Below are positions 11,286 through 20,184 of a DNA stretch of 64,000 bases, piece after piece. The position numbers and the translations under genes are program-made. Location: contig NZ_FOZE01000002.1 of the NCBI RefSeq assembly GCF_900113225.1, forward strand, positions 992,001 through 1,056,000, in the 5' to 3' direction. This DNA is from Mitsuaria sp. PDC51. GTDB lineage: Bacteria; Pseudomonadota; Gammaproteobacteria; Burkholderiales; Burkholderiaceae_C. The notes under the pieces are model-generated. The model ran no database searches. It had not been told where the DNA came from and saw nothing but the letters and a program-made list of their open reading frames with translations. The number at the start of each line of letters is the position of its first letter. Position 1 is the stretch's first letter.

Positions 11286-12359
11286 TCAGATCTTCCAGTA
11301 CCAGCGGCGCCTGTCGAGCTCACGCACGATGAGCCACCACACGCCCACGAAGGCCAGCGCGAAGCCCAGCGACTGCGCATGCGGCCCGAGCCAGGCGCCC
11401 AGCCAGCCGAAGCCGTGCGCGTAGAGCGGGCTCATCCAGCCGAAGCCTTCGAGGAACACGGTGCAGATCCAGGCCCCTGCGTAGGCCGCGATCGCGTTGA
11501 CGCCGAAGCTGCGGAACAGCGCGGGCGCGCCCAGCCGGTCGATCAGCACATGCGCCGCGAGCAGCACCAGCGCGGCCAGCCCCCCGGTCCACAACACGAA
11601 GGACGGCGTCCAGAGATTCTTGTTGATCGGCATCAGCCCGATGGCGTCGAGCGCGAAGCCCGTGGCCGCCGCGATGAGGCCGACGGCCGCGAGCTGCCTG
11701 AGGGCGCCGGCGCGCAGCGCCTCGCCGCAGCGCCAGCCCAGCAACGTCGTCGCCAGGGCGCCGAGCGTCGCGACGAGGCCTTCCGGGTCATGGCCGAGGC
11801 CGGTCACTGGGTCCCACTCGTAGCCATGCGGACCGAGCAGCCACGCATCGACACGGCTGGCGATGTTGCCGGCCTTGTCGAGGGGACCGCCCCACAGCAG
11901 CAAGGCGCCATAGCCGGCCAGCAAGGCGGCGAGCCAGACGCGTTGACCGGCGGCGCGCCACTGGATCGCGATCAGGCCGGCGAGCGCGAAGCACAGGCCG
12001 ATGCGCTGCAGCACGCCGGGAATGCGCAGCGCCGGCTTGTCCATCAGCCACCACGCCAGCGCGTGCAGCACCAGTCCCAGCGCCACGATGCGCAAGCCGC
12101 GCTGGACCACGGTGGCGCGCAAGGACGCACCGTCGCCGGCCTCGATGCGCGCGCCCATGGCCAGCGACAAGGAGACGCCCACGATGAACAGGAAGAACGG
12201 GAACACCAGGTCGGTCGGCGTCCAGCCGTTCCACGCCGCGTGCTCCAGCGGCGCGTAGACGTGGCCCCAGTCGCCGGGGTTGTTGACCAGCAGCATCGCG
12301 GCGACGGCCAGGCCGCGCATCGCGTCGACGGACGCAATGCGTTTCGAGGAAGCGTTCAT
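11286..12359 (-). CDS. nagX: NagX-like transmembrane acyltransferase (DUF5009/HGSNAT-related)
   Basis: This is a polytopic inner-membrane protein of 357 residues with about ten hydrophobic segments. It begins with the family signature RIASVDAMRGLAVAAMLLVNNPGDWGHVYAPL. The family is related to heparan-alpha-glucosaminide N-acetyltransferase and occurs in proteobacterial GlcNAc loci as NagX, where a transport or acetylation role is suspected but not settled. It follows the GH16 gene by 28 bases in the operon. An intact WNGWTPTDLVFPFFLFIVG loop supports a functional protein. Confidence 0.85.
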   Translation of the reverse strand: MNASSKRIASVDAMRGLAVAAMLLVNNPGDWGHVYAPLEHAAWNGWTPTDLVFPFFLFIVGVSLSLAMGARIEAGDGASLRATVVQRGLRIVALGLVLHALAWWLMDKPALRIPGVLQRIGLCFALAGLIAIQWRAAGQRVWLAALLAGYGALLLWGGPLDKAGNIASRVDAWLLGPHGYEWDPVTGLGHDPEGLVATLGALATTLLGWRCGEALRAGALRQLAAVGLIAAATGFALDAIGLMPINKNLWTPSFVLWTGGLAALVLLAAHVLIDRLGAPALFRSFGVNAIAAYAGAWICTVFLEGFGWMSPLYAHGFGWLGAWLGPHAQSLGFALAFVGVWWLIVRELDRRRWYWKI

Positions 12360-12387
12360 GGGACGAGGATCGGAAGGAAACAGACGC

Positions 12388-13290
12388 TCAGAAGTCGCAG
12401 CGACTCTCGAGCGCGGGCGTGGCCGGCGGGACCTGGTCGAGCCGCGCGACGCCGCCGGCGCGCCAGCGCTTCACCTGCGCCTCCACCTGGGCCGGGCTCA
12501 GGACGGTGTCCTTCGCGTGGAAGACCCAGTCGACGTCCTGCTCGTACACCCGCGGCGGGCCGCCGGCGACGCCCGCGGGCAGCGGGCCGCCCGGCGAGAA
12601 CCACAGGTTGAAGTTGATCGACATCGGCACCACCGGATAGTTGCGGCCGCCGTGTTCGTCGATCTTGCGGCCGTCGATGAACCAATGGGTGCGGCCCTCC
12701 GCGACCTGCATCACCAGCGTGTGCCAGTCGCGGCCGCGCTCGCCCAGCGGGCCGAACTCCTCGTGCTGCTGGTTGAAGGCCAGCCATGGATCGAGGCGCA
12801 CCGTCTGCCAGGTGATGCCGTAGATGCGGGTCTTGTCGCTGCCCCAGCCGCCATTGGGCAGGTACTCCCAGTCCAGTTCGCTGAACTCGGGATCGAAGTC
12901 GTGCTTGAGCGGGCTGACCGCGTAGAAGGTCTGGATCACCGGGTCGCCATCGGCACCGCTGACCGGCAGGTCGCTGAAGCGGATCCGCGCGGCATAAGTG
13001 CCCGCGAGGTATTTGCGTTGGTGACACACCTGCACCTGCGCGGTGCCCGGCCCGGTGCCGTCGGTCACGCCATGCAGGCGCAGCTTGCCGTCGACGACGC
13101 TCAAGCCCTCGGGCGCCCAACGAGCGCCGGGAATGCCCGGGTGGCCCGGCGCACTGCGGACCGTCCAGCCCTGCTTGAACAGCGCGGCGGTGTCGGCGTA
13201 GCTGAAGTCGTCGAAGAAGAATTGCGGCTCGGCGGCGTGCGCGCCACCGGCCATCGACATCGCCACGAGGCCCGCGGCGATCGCCTTCAT
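12388..13290 (-). CDS. Secreted glycoside hydrolase family 16-like protein
   Basis: The 300-residue protein has a signal peptide (cut near AHAA, about residue 20) and a concanavalin-like beta-sandwich. The catalytic motif ELDWE (Glu138, Asp140, Glu142) matches the GH16 ExDxE nucleophile/acid-base pattern. GH16 enzymes act on beta-glucans, agar, carrageenan or, in some groups, chitin-glucan. Within a chitin locus the substrate may be a GlcNAc-containing polymer, but this is inference. Its ATG overlaps the MFS gene stop as ATGA, so the two are translationally coupled. Confidence 0.8.
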   Translation of the reverse strand: MKAIAAGLVAMSMAGGAHAAEPQFFFDDFSYADTAALFKQGWTVRSAPGHPGIPGARWAPEGLSVVDGKLRLHGVTDGTGPGTAQVQVCHQRKYLAGTYAARIRFSDLPVSGADGDPVIQTFYAVSPLKHDFDPEFSELDWEYLPNGGWGSDKTRIYGITWQTVRLDPWLAFNQQHEEFGPLGERGRDWHTLVMQVAEGRTHWFIDGRKIDEHGGRNYPVVPMSINFNLWFSPGGPLPAGVAGGPPRVYEQDVDWVFHAKDTVLSPAQVEAQVKRWRAGGVARLDQVPPATPALESRCDF

Positions 13291-14606
13291 GTCGCGTTCT
13301 CCACCGGCGCCGTCGCCACCGCCGGCTCCTGCGGTGCCCGCCCGGGCATGCGCACGAACAGCAGCAGGATCAGCGCCGGCGCGCCGCAGGCGATGGTCCA
13401 CAGGAAGAAATGCTCGTAGCCCATCGCGAGCTGGATGTCGCCGCTGATGGTCTTGGAGAAGATGAAGCCCAGCTGCATCACGCCCGAGCCCAGCGCGTAA
13501 TGCGCCGTCTGGTACTTGCCCGGCGCGACGGCCTGCATGATGAACAGGATCATCCCGACGAAGCCGAAGCCGTAGCCCAGCATCTCCACCGCGACGGCGA
13601 AGCCGACGTGCCAAAGATCCGCCGGCATCGTGACGGCCAGGTAGTAGAAGGTCGCGTTGGGCACCGCCATCGCCACGATCAGGAAGGGCATCGCGCGGCG
13701 CAGGCTCATCCAGCTGGTGAAGTAACCCCCGGCGATGCTGCCCAGCAGGAAGGCCGCCGTGCCCACCGTGCCGTAGATCCCGCCCACCTGCTCGGTGCTC
13801 AGGCCCAGGCCGCCCTTGTCGCGCGCCTCGATCAGGAACAGCGGGCCGATGGTCTGCACCTGCCCTTCGGCGAAGCGGAACATCACGATGAACAGGATCA
13901 TCAGCCAGATGCCTGGCTTGCTGAGGAAGTCCGCGATGACCTCGCGCAGCGTGCGCCAGACGCCGGCCGCCGTGAGGTCGCCGTGCTCGGTGTTGAGCGC
14001 ACCGGGCAGCGCGTACGCGTTGTAGCTGGCCAGCACGAAGAGCAGCACCGACAGCAGCGCGAAGATCACCGACCACGCGTTCATGACGCCGATGCCGCGC
14101 TCCAGATGTCCCGCCAGCACCAGCAGGCCGCCCAGCGTCAGGAACTTCGACGCGTTGAAGAACGCGCCCTGCCACCCGGCATAGGCCGCCTGCTGCTTGT
14201 CGTCGAGCGCGGCCATGTACAGGCCGTCGCAGGCGATGTCGTGCGTGGCCGACGCATACGCGAGCAGGAACAGCACCGCGATGCTGGCCGCGAACCACAT
14301 CGGCAGCTGCAGCGCCACCGCCATCAGCGCCAGGCCCGCAGCGCCGGTGAACTGCCCGGCGACGACGATCAGCTTCTTGCTGCGCGCCAGTTCCAGGAAC
14401 GGGCTCCACAGCGGCTTGAACGCCCAGGCCAGGCCCAGCAGGCCGGTCCAGCGCGCGATCTGGTCGTTGGCCACGCCCATGTTCTTGAACATCAGGCCAG
14501 CGATCAGCATGACGACGAAGAACTGCATGCCCTGCACGAAGTACAGGCTGGAGACCCAGCGGATCGGCGATCGCGCGGGCGCGGAGGAAGTCTGCGGCTG
14601 GCTCAT
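13287..14606 (-). CDS. MFS permease, AmpG-like, probable GlcNAc-oligomer or muropeptide importer
   Basis: The 439 residues make about twelve membrane segments. AmpG-like features include the start IRWVSSLYFVQGMQFFVV and the conserved ATHDIACDGLYMAAL segment of helix 4-5. AmpG itself imports GlcNAc-anhydroMurNAc in peptidoglycan recycling; relatives in GlcNAc loci likely carry GlcNAc or chitobiose across the inner membrane. The gene is 22 bases downstream of the GH3 hexosaminidase, which would cleave imported disaccharides. Which sugar is carried cannot be read from the sequence. Confidence 0.8.
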   Translation of the reverse strand: MSQPQTSSAPARSPIRWVSSLYFVQGMQFFVVMLIAGLMFKNMGVANDQIARWTGLLGLAWAFKPLWSPFLELARSKKLIVVAGQFTGAAGLALMAVALQLPMWFAASIAVLFLLAYASATHDIACDGLYMAALDDKQQAAYAGWQGAFFNASKFLTLGGLLVLAGHLERGIGVMNAWSVIFALLSVLLFVLASYNAYALPGALNTEHGDLTAAGVWRTLREVIADFLSKPGIWLMILFIVMFRFAEGQVQTIGPLFLIEARDKGGLGLSTEQVGGIYGTVGTAAFLLGSIAGGYFTSWMSLRRAMPFLIVAMAVPNATFYYLAVTMPADLWHVGFAVAVEMLGYGFGFVGMILFIMQAVAPGKYQTAHYALGSGVMQLGFIFSKTISGDIQLAMGYEHFFLWTIACGAPALILLLFVRMPGRAPQEPAVATAPVENAT

Positions 14607-14628
14607 GTCGAGGCCCTCGGATCGATGC

Positions 14629-16110
14629 TCAGTTCAGCGTCACCGGCGACTGGCCGCCGGCCTCGCCGCGGCCTTGCAGCCAGTCGCCCAGGGCCGCCAG
14701 CGCGCCGTCGGCGTAGCCCCAGCTGATCACCGTGGGCGCGGCCACGTCCAGCGCCTGGAACGGATTCCAGAGCACCAGGTGCAGGTCGGGCCGCCAGTTG
14801 CCGGCCTGCGCGCCGTAGCGCGCCCGGTGCGTCGAGGCGACGATGGTGAAGCGGCCATCCGCCGGGACCGTCGCCCAGTCCAGGGCGGCGATGTCGGCGA
14901 GCGAGACGAACTCGACGTCGCGGTAGCCCTCGAACAGCGCGCGCACCTGCGCGCCGGTCGGTCCGGCCTCGGAGACGCCGTCGGTCGGCACTTCGTCCTG
15001 CACCAGCACGCGGGTCGGGCGATCGGTCGCCGGCGGCATCGCGCCACGCAGCGCGCTCAGGCCCGCGGCCCAGGCTCGACGCATCAGCCGGTCGTCGGCC
15101 TCGCGCGGCGCGCCTTGGTAGTCGTCGAAGCGGACCGGGAAATCGTGCGCCAGCTTGTCCAGCCGCGCCTGCGCCTGCCGGCCGCGCTCGACGCTCAGGT
15201 CGCCGCGCGTGAGCGCGTCCTGCAGCGCGTGGATGGCCTGTGCCTGCTCGTCCAGCGAGCCCTGCGCCAGGATCATGTCGGCGCCGGCGTTGATCGCCAG
15301 CACCGCCGCCTTCGCGTAGCCGTAGCGCTCGGCGATGGCCTTCATCATCAGCGCGTCGGTGATGACGACGCCGTCGTAGCCGTACTCGTCGCGCAGGATG
15401 CCGCCCAGCAGCGTCCTGGAAAGCGTCGCCGGGTACAGCGGATCGATCTTCGGATAGACGATGTGCGCCGTCATGATCGACGGCGCCAGGTCGCGCAGCG
15501 CCTGGAAGGGCTTGAGCTCGAGCGCGTCGAGCTCGGCGCGCGACTTGTCCACCGTCGGCAGGTCCAGGTGGGAATCGACATGCGTGTCGCCATGGCCCGG
15601 GAAGTGCTTGATGCAGCAGGCCACGCCCGCAGCCATCGAACCCTTCATCCAGGCGCCGGCCAGGCGGGTGACGGTGTCCGCGGTCTCGCCGAAGCTGCGC
15701 TCGGCGATCACCGGATTGGCCGGGTTGTTGTTGATGTCGGTGACCGGCGCGAAGTTCCAGTTGATGCCGATGCCGCGCAGCCCGCGCGCGACCGCGGCGC
15801 CAACCTGCTCGGCCAGCCCCTCGTCGCCCGCCGCGCCCAGCGCCATCGCCGACGGCGGCTGCGGCAGGAAGGTGGCGCGCACCACGGACCCGCCCTCCTG
15901 GTCCAGGCCGATCAGCGCGTCCGGGCCCATGGCCTCGCGCAGGTCCCGGGTCAGCTGCCGGACCTCGGCCTCGGTGCCCAGGTTCTTGCGGAACAGGCAG
16001 ACCGCGCGGATCCGGTTGTCGCGCAGGAAGGCGGCGGTGGCCGCATCCAGGCGCTTGCCCTGGATGTCCACCATCACCAGCCGGCCCGGATGGAATGCTG
16101 TCTCGCTCAT
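14629..16110 (-). CDS. nagZ: GH3 beta-N-acetylglucosaminidase, NagZ-like, with C-terminal extension
   Basis: GH3 hexosaminidases remove GlcNAc from chitobiose or muropeptides. The NagZ signature KHFPGHGDTHVDSH (168-181) carries the His/Asp acid-base loop, and the nucleophile is Asp252 in VVITDALMM. There is no signal peptide, so it acts in the cytoplasm. At 493 residues it is about 150 longer than E. coli NagZ. The extra C-terminal part (about 345-493) contains the stretch FTIVASTHRARYGAQAG and resembles a second GH3 domain with no catalytic residues. It lies 46 bases after the SIS-domain gene. Confidence 0.9.
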   Translation of the reverse strand: MSETAFHPGRLVMVDIQGKRLDAATAAFLRDNRIRAVCLFRKNLGTEAEVRQLTRDLREAMGPDALIGLDQEGGSVVRATFLPQPPSAMALGAAGDEGLAEQVGAAVARGLRGIGINWNFAPVTDINNNPANPVIAERSFGETADTVTRLAGAWMKGSMAAGVACCIKHFPGHGDTHVDSHLDLPTVDKSRAELDALELKPFQALRDLAPSIMTAHIVYPKIDPLYPATLSRTLLGGILRDEYGYDGVVITDALMMKAIAERYGYAKAAVLAINAGADMILAQGSLDEQAQAIHALQDALTRGDLSVERGRQAQARLDKLAHDFPVRFDDYQGAPREADDRLMRRAWAAGLSALRGAMPPATDRPTRVLVQDEVPTDGVSEAGPTGAQVRALFEGYRDVEFVSLADIAALDWATVPADGRFTIVASTHRARYGAQAGNWRPDLHLVLWNPFQALDVAAPTVISWGYADGALAALGDWLQGRGEAGGQSPVTLN

Positions 16111-16156
16111 GTCGTTCTCTTCTGCCTGGGCCGCGGGTCGACGGCGGGGTGGGACA

Positions 16157-17167
16157 TCAATGGGTCTTGGTGACCTTGGCCAGATGGCGCGGCTGGTCGG
16201 GGTTCAGTCCCCGGGCCTGGGCCAGCGCCTCGACCATCGGATAGAAGCTCTGCACCGCGGCGATCGGATCGAGGTCCTCGTTGCCGGTGCAGGTCAGCGG
16301 CAGCTCGGCGCCCGGCGTGCCTTCCGGCGCCGCCAGCAGCACGCGCGCGCCACGGCCGCGCATTTCCTCGGCCAGCGCGAGCAGGCCGGCCTGCGCCGGG
16401 CCGCGCGGCGCGAACACCAGCAGCGGGTAGCCCTCGTCCACCAGCGCCATCGGGCCGTGCTTGACCTCGGCGCCGGAGAAGGCCTCGGCCTGGATGCCGC
16501 AGGTCTCCTTGAACTTCAGCGCCGCCTCCAGCGCGATCGGCAGCGAGGTGCCGCGGCCGATGACGAAGAGCTTGTCCGCGCCCTTGAGCGCGTCCACCGC
16601 CACGTCCCAGCGCTGCCGGGCGGCCTGCTCCATCGCCTGCGGCAGCGCCTGCAGCGCGGCGGCGAGGTCCTCGTCGCCCTGCCACGCGGCGACGACGCGC
16701 GCCCCGGCCACCAGCTGCGCGATGTAGCTCTTGGTCGCGGCCACGCTCTGCTCGACGCCCGCGTGCAGGCGGAACACGTGCTCGGCGGCGGCTTCCAGCG
16801 GCGAGCCGTCGGCATTGACGAAGGCCACCGTGCGCGCCCCATTGGCGCGGAAGTACTGCGTCGGCGACACCAGGTCGGGGCTCTGGCCCGATTGCGAGAA
16901 CGCCAGCGAGACCAGGCCCTTGCTCTCGATCTTGCTCTGGTAGAGCGTGATCAGCGACATCGGCAGCGAGGTCACCAGCCGGCCCAGCCGCGCCATGACC
17001 AGATAGGCCAGGTAATGCGACGCGTGGTCCGAGCTGCCGCGCGCGATCGTCAGCAGCGCGCTGGGCGGCTGCTCCCGTAGCGCGTCGCCCAGGGCCGCGT
17101 AGGCGTTCTGATCGGCGGCCAGTTGACGGGCCACCACCTGCGGCGCGCTCAGCGCCTCATCCAGCAT
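16157..17167 (-). CDS. SIS-domain glucosamine-6-phosphate deaminase, NagB-II type
   Basis: The 336 residues contain two SIS sugar-phosphate isomerase domains without the glutaminase domain of GlmS. The first has ARGSSDHASHYLAYL (from about 42) and SQSGQSPDLV; the second has FVIGRGTSLPIALEAALKFKET. Such proteins next to nagA replace the classical NagB and convert GlcN-6-P to fructose-6-P and ammonia. The start overlaps the nagA stop by 11 bases. No classical nagB was seen here, which supports the assignment. Confidence 0.9.
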   Translation of the reverse strand: MLDEALSAPQVVARQLAADQNAYAALGDALREQPPSALLTIARGSSDHASHYLAYLVMARLGRLVTSLPMSLITLYQSKIESKGLVSLAFSQSGQSPDLVSPTQYFRANGARTVAFVNADGSPLEAAAEHVFRLHAGVEQSVAATKSYIAQLVAGARVVAAWQGDEDLAAALQALPQAMEQAARQRWDVAVDALKGADKLFVIGRGTSLPIALEAALKFKETCGIQAEAFSGAEVKHGPMALVDEGYPLLVFAPRGPAQAGLLALAEEMRGRGARVLLAAPEGTPGAELPLTCTGNEDLDPIAAVQSFYPMVEALAQARGLNPDQPRHLAKVTKTH

Positions 17168-18296
17168 GCGCGAGGTCAATCGCTTCTCCTTCGACGACCA
17201 CGCTGTGCAACTGCAAGCCACGGTCCATCACGACAAAGTCCGCCCAGGCGCCCGGGGCCAGGCGGCCCCGATCGTCCAGACCCAGGTAATCGGCCGCGTT
17301 CGTCGAGACGCGCCGCGACGCGTCCTCGATCGACAGGCCGAGCTTCAACACCAGATTGCGTAGCGCCTGGTCCATCGTCAGCGTCGAGCCGGCCAGCGTG
17401 CCGTCGGGCAGACGCACGCCGCCCAGGCACTTGGTGACGCGATGGCGGCCGAGCCGGTACTCGCCATCGGGCATGCCGGCCGCCGCCGTCGAATCGGTGA
17501 CGCAGAACAGGTGCGGGATGCTGCGCAGCGCGACGCGGATCGCGCCCGGATGCACATGCAGCAGGTCGGGAATGATCTCGGCGTAGCGCGCGTGGGCCAG
17601 CGCCGCGCCGACCATGCCGGGCTCGCGGTGATGCAGGCCGGTCATCGCGTTGAACAGGTGGGTGAAGCCGCCGGCGCCACGAGCCAGCGCGGCCACGCCG
17701 TCCTCGTAGGTGCCCAGCGTGTGGCCGATCTGGATGCGGAAGCCCGCTTCGCTCAGTCGCTCCACCAGCTCGAGGTTGCCGGGCAGCTCCGGGGCCAGCG
17801 TGATCAGGCGGATCGGCGCCAGCGCATGCAGGGCGCGGATCTCGTCGATCGACGCGGCCTTGGCGAAGTCCGGCTGCGCGCCGAGCTTGCCGGGGTTGAT
17901 GTAGGGCCCTTCGAGGTGCACGCCCAGCACGCGCGCGCCGCCGGCGGGCCGCTCGACGCAGGTGGGCGCGAGCGCGCGCATCGCCTGGCGGATCTCGTCC
18001 AGCGGCGCGGTCATCGTCGTCGCCAGCAGCGAGGTCGTGCCGTGCCGCGCATGCAGCTGCGCGAGCCGCGCGGCCGCGTCGCCGCCTTCCATCGTGTCGC
18101 GGCCGGCGCCGCCGTGGACGTGGGTGTCGATGAAGCCCGGCAGGATCAGCGGCAGGTCCTGCGCGCCGTGGCGGGCCTCGTGCTCGGGGACGGCGCTGCC
18201 GTCGATGCCGACCACGCGTCCCTTGTCATGTTCCAGCACACCGCGGATGAAGCCGCCAGGTGTCAGTACGAATCCGTCGATGTGCTGGGTCGTCAT
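17157..18296 (-). CDS. nagA: N-acetylglucosamine-6-phosphate deacetylase
   Basis: NagA removes acetate from GlcNAc-6-P. The 379-residue amidohydrolase carries the metal-binding GFIDTHVHGG motif (His59, His61), HLEGPYINP, the QIGHT and HLFNAM segments with further metal His residues, and the catalytic Asp in CVTDSTAAAGM. The start overlaps the stop of the GntR gene as ATGA, and its end overlaps the deaminase gene, so regulator, deacetylase and deaminase are tightly coupled. Confidence 0.96.
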   Translation of the reverse strand: MTTQHIDGFVLTPGGFIRGVLEHDKGRVVGIDGSAVPEHEARHGAQDLPLILPGFIDTHVHGGAGRDTMEGGDAAARLAQLHARHGTTSLLATTMTAPLDEIRQAMRALAPTCVERPAGGARVLGVHLEGPYINPGKLGAQPDFAKAASIDEIRALHALAPIRLITLAPELPGNLELVERLSEAGFRIQIGHTLGTYEDGVAALARGAGGFTHLFNAMTGLHHREPGMVGAALAHARYAEIIPDLLHVHPGAIRVALRSIPHLFCVTDSTAAAGMPDGEYRLGRHRVTKCLGGVRLPDGTLAGSTLTMDQALRNLVLKLGLSIEDASRRVSTNAADYLGLDDRGRLAPGAWADFVVMDRGLQLHSVVVEGEAIDLAHAG

Positions 18297-19036
18297 CCGT
18301 CTCGCCTCATCTCCGCGACGAAGTCGTAGTAGTCGCTGCGGCAGTAGGAATGGGTGAGCTCGACGGCCTGTCCCTGGTCGAGGTAGCCCACGCGGGTGAT
18401 GAACAGCACGGCCTGGCCGACCGGCACTTCCAGCAGACCCGCCAGGCGCGAGTCCGCGTTGATCGCGCGGATGTGCTGCAGCGCGCGCACCGGCGCGCCG
18501 CCATGCCGGGCGAGGTGCTCGTACAGCGAGGACTCGACCTTCTGCGGCTCGGGCAGCACCGCCTCGGGCAGCACCGACAGCTCATAGGCCATGACGACGG
18601 CATCGGCCAGGCGCAGGCGCTCCAGGCGCGCGACGCGCTGGCCGGTGGTCAGGCCCAGCGACAGCTGCTCGTCCGGCGCCGCCATGGCGAAGCCGCGGGT
18701 CAGCCAGCGGCTGCTGGGCTTGAAGCCGCGCTGGTGGAGCTCCTCGGAGAAGCTGGTCAGGCGCGACAGCGGCTGCTCGAGCTTGGGCGCGATGTAGTTG
18801 CCGGAGCCGCGCTTGCGCACGATCAGGCCCTGCTCGACCAGGCGGTCGATGGCCTTGCGCGCCGTGACGCGCGACAGGTCCAGGGATTCGGAGAGCACGC
18901 GCTCGGACGGCAGCGCCTCGTCGGCCTGGTACTGCCCTTCGCGGATCGCCTGGGCCAGCTTGTGGGCCAGCTGCATGTACAGCGGCGAGGCGGCGGCGGG
19001 ATCGGGCTTGAACTGGAAGGGCAGCTTGGTGCTCAT
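18293..19036 (-). CDS. GntR/HutC-family regulator of GlcNAc genes
   Basis: The 247-residue regulator has an N-terminal winged HTH (about 17-80; LPSERVLSESLDLSRVTARKAI) and a UTRA ligand-binding domain (about 95-240). HutC-type members in nag loci (NagR, NagQ, DasR) bind GlcN-6-P or GlcNAc-6-P and repress sugar genes. The start MSTKLPFQF is set by position after nagK (16-base gap); a long upstream open frame is a shadow of nagK. As the second gene of the operon it is probably autoregulated through the operator pair at 20005-20053. Confidence 0.92.
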   Translation of the reverse strand: MSTKLPFQFKPDPAAASPLYMQLAHKLAQAIREGQYQADEALPSERVLSESLDLSRVTARKAIDRLVEQGLIVRKRGSGNYIAPKLEQPLSRLTSFSEELHQRGFKPSSRWLTRGFAMAAPDEQLSLGLTTGQRVARLERLRLADAVVMAYELSVLPEAVLPEPQKVESSLYEHLARHGGAPVRALQHIRAINADSRLAGLLEVPVGQAVLFITRVGYLDQGQAVELTHSYCRSDYYDFVAEMRRDG

Positions 19037-19052
19037 CGGGCTTCTCTGCTTC

Positions 19053-19997
19053 TCAACGGGGGTCGGAGAGAGCGCCGCGGACCAGCCGCAGCGCACCGTC
19101 GGCCGAGTCGCCCTGGGGCGACACGCAACGGGCCCGAATGTTGCCTGAGAAAAGCGCGGCAAGCCGCTGCGCCACGCTGCCCGCGAGCGACAGCGGCAGC
19201 TGCTGCGTGGGGTCCAGCGCGAGCGCGAGCTGCTCGAGTTCCGCCACCGCCTGCGCGACCAGCGCGGCCGCGGCCGGGTCGGCGCCCGCATGCTCGAAGA
19301 CCAGCGGCGCCAGCTGCGCGTAGGCATGCTGGCCGGCCTGGGCGACCCAGGCGTTGATCGCGTCGCGATCCTGCTCGTGCTGGCAGCCGGCGGCGCCCCA
19401 CACCGCCTGGGCGAGCGGGCCGGGCTCGGCGCGGCCGTCCATGGCCTTCTGCGCCTGACGCATGGCCTGGATGCCGAGCCAGGCGCCGCTGCCTTCGTCC
19501 CCGCCGATCCAGCCCCAGCCGCTGACGCAGACCAGCGAGCCGTCGGCGCGCAGCGCCTCGCCCACCGTGCCGGTGCCGGCGGCGATGACGCCACCGGGCC
19601 GGCCGGCATGGGCGCCGATGACGGAGGTGGTGCCGTCATTCGCGAGCTCGATGTGGGCGTAGCCGGGCTGCTGCGCGATGAAGGCCTGCGCCTGCGCGGT
19701 GACGCCGGCGCCGGACAGGCCGAGTCCGATGGCGGCCTCGGCCAGCGGCAGGCGCTCGATGCCGGCCTTGGCCGCGGCCTCCTGGACCGCCGTCTGGATA
19801 TGACGCCAGGCCTGGGCGATGCCCTGCCCCAGCGCGGACGGCCCCGCCCATCCCTGGCCGAGCAGTTGTCCGTGGACATCGCTCAGCCGGACCCGAGTGC
19901 CGGTGCCGCCGCCATCCACCCCCACGAGGTAGCGGACGGCGGTGAAGCGCGGCTGCAAGGGCGCGGACCAGGCGTCCGCCAAGGGGTGGCTGTTCAT
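19053..19997 (-). CDS. nagK: BadF/BadG-type N-acetylglucosamine kinase
   Basis: This ASKHA-fold kinase probably phosphorylates GlcNAc to GlcNAc-6-P, feeding NagA. The phosphate loop is YLVGVDGGGTGTRVRLSD (Asp28), followed by the family motifs ANDGTTSVIGA, VIAAGTGTVGEAL and GWGWIGGDEGSGAWLG. The 314-residue length is typical. It is the first gene of the nine-gene operon. The presence of a kinase implies that free GlcNAc enters through a permease and not a PTS, consistent with the MFS gene downstream. Confidence 0.9.
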   Translation of the reverse strand: MNSHPLADAWSAPLQPRFTAVRYLVGVDGGGTGTRVRLSDVHGQLLGQGWAGPSALGQGIAQAWRHIQTAVQEAAAKAGIERLPLAEAAIGLGLSGAGVTAQAQAFIAQQPGYAHIELANDGTTSVIGAHAGRPGGVIAAGTGTVGEALRADGSLVCVSGWGWIGGDEGSGAWLGIQAMRQAQKAMDGRAEPGPLAQAVWGAAGCQHEQDRDAINAWVAQAGQHAYAQLAPLVFEHAGADPAAAALVAQAVAELEQLALALDPTQQLPLSLAGSVAQRLAALFSGNIRARCVSPQGDSADGALRLVRGALSDPR

Positions 19998-20004
19998 GAT
20001 TAAT

Positions 20005-20053
20005 ACCAGTTTAGTACCAAAAAACGCGAAGCGTCAATTGGTAGCGCACTGGA
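20005..20053 (-). promoter_or_regulatory. Proposed operator pair before the GlcNAc operon
   Basis: Two copies of the pattern ACCARTNNNNNRCCAA face each other: ACCAGTTTAGTACCAA (20005-20020), and on the opposite strand the inverted TTGGTAGCGCACTGGA (20038-20053), with one mismatch. The first begins eight bases before the nagK ATG. Together they form a larger two-fold arrangement, as expected for a dimeric GntR repressor. The motif is seen; the regulator is inferred. Confidence 0.6.
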
Positions 20054-20184
20054 CTTAACCTTGATGCACAAATCGCTCCGCTAGGGGCTCGCGGATGATA
20101 ACCACCAACGTACCAGTGATGGCCGATTGAAATGAGGAAGCGCGCAGAGGTGGCCTGCGGAGGGCCAGCGCCCTTTGCAGTCCT

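Noticed and set aside
12388..14409. A 673-codon frame joining GH16 to sequence within the MFS gene
   Set aside because: The upstream part is an out-of-frame reading of the MFS gene; the GH16 protein has its own ATG and signal peptide at the ATGA overlap.
18293..19879. A 528-codon reading of the GntR gene
   Set aside because: The first part is a shifted reading of nagK; the regulator's own start gives a normal HutC-family length.
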